From assembly GCA_963762075.1 (NCBI GenBank), contig CAVXJC010000003.1, positions 426,831 to 490,830 of the forward strand: a stretch of DNA of 64,000 bases, in the 5' to 3' direction. The notes under the pieces are model-generated. The model was not told the DNA's origin, made no database searches, and saw nothing but the letters and a program-made list of their open reading frames with translations. The position numbers and the translations under genes were made by a program. Position 1 is the stretch's first letter. Each line of letters starts with the position of its first letter. Positions 63,854 to 64,000 of the stretch are shown piece after piece. Source of the stretch: JAOUEA01 sp963762075 (GTDB taxonomy: Bacteria; Actinomycetota; UBA4738; HRBIN12).

Positions 63854-64000
63854 TCACTTGGGCCGCCCAGACAGGTCGGTGATCCTCAGGTACAGGTCGT
63901 AGTCGATGTGTAGCTCTCCAGCTTCGAGCGCCCGATACTCGGTGAGGGTGAGTCCAAGCCGTCCGGCCATCTGCACCGGTCGCAGTCCCATCCGCTCCCG
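63854..64000 (-). CDS. C-terminal end of an XRE-type helix-turn-helix protein (truncated by window edge)
   Basis: The minus-strand frame runs in from the window edge and ends at TGA 63854-63856; 48 residues are visible (RERMGLRPVQMAGRLGLTLT, EYRALEAGELHIDYDLYLRI). The helix-turn-helix pattern Q-M-A-x-x-L-G-L-T-x-x-E-Y-R-x-L-E-A-G is that of XRE regulators. The start lies outside the window. A decayed copy is at 58346-58460. Confidence 0.65.
   Translation of the reverse strand, partial: RERMGLRPVQMAGRLGLTLTEYRALEAGELHIDYDLYLRITDLSGRPK

Overview
The window looks like a chromosomal contig from a high-GC Actinomycetota lineage. The evidence is GC-rich coding with many GTG starts, 4-nt start/stop overlaps, LexA boxes of the CGAAC-N4-GTTCG type, a class II (B12-dependent) ribonucleotide reductase with NrdR, and a lexA/LysM divergent pair. 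The gene set also has RNase J, RNase Y and PNPase together, which points away from Streptomyces or Mycobacterium and towards a deeper actinobacterial class (Acidimicrobiia, Nitriliruptoria or Thermoleophilia-like). The class cannot be fixed from the sequence alone.

Layout. 0-9.1 kb: end of an exported protein, proS, then the translation operon rimP-nusA-ylxR-infB-ylxP-rbfA-nrnA-truB. 9.1-14.2 kb: an envelope locus with a UPF0104 flippase-like protein, facing a minus-strand set of PAP2 phosphatase, lipoprotein, PAP2-like/kinase fusion and an OpuAC-type binding lipoprotein. 14.3-20.4 kb: ribF, rpsO, pnp, M16 peptidase, dapB. 20.4-23.8 kb: small exported proteins of unknown role and a PduO-type cobalamin adenosyltransferase. 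23.9-31.3 kb: dapA, rnj, ftsK, GNAT, ppa, RodZ-like. 31.3-41.4 kb: cinA, thpR, recA, recX, rny, a 734-residue coiled-coil protein, miaB, miaA. 41.4-46.8 kb: a tightly overlapping dapF-dapE-dapC-dapD-hflX run. 46.8-54.1 kb: SIS isomerase, RTX-like protein, lexA with a divergent SOS-controlled LysM protein, nrdR-nrdJ, VOC protein, dut. 54.1-54.5 kb: tRNA-Gly, tRNA-Cys and the 5' half only of tRNA-Val. 54.5-64 kb: a looser accessory region of exported proteins, MgtC-like, PAP2, CHRD, VOC, an Abi_C-type protein, DinB-like and XRE-family genes, with gene fragments.

How the genes work together. The lysine/diaminopimelate route is present as dapA, dapB, dapC, dapD, dapE and dapF (succinylase branch), split over three places. 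DNA damage control is visible as LexA boxes at recA, lexA and the LysM gene; recA and the LysM gene share the same promoter geometry. Deoxynucleotide supply is represented by nrdR-nrdJ-dut, and the PduO-type enzyme would supply the adenosylcobalamin that NrdJ needs. Many genes start 6-9 nt after a TANNNT -10 box with no Shine-Dalgarno, so leaderless transcription appears common.

Caveats. At least nine genes, including the normally essential truB and ftsK, carry single-base frame breaks, several of them in short G or C runs. I read most of these as assembly errors and give full spans. The broken tRNA-Val is either a real rearrangement or a misjoin. A 156-bp copy of the RTX gene end, and the same promoter style, occur on both sides of that point, which argues that both sides come from the same lineage.
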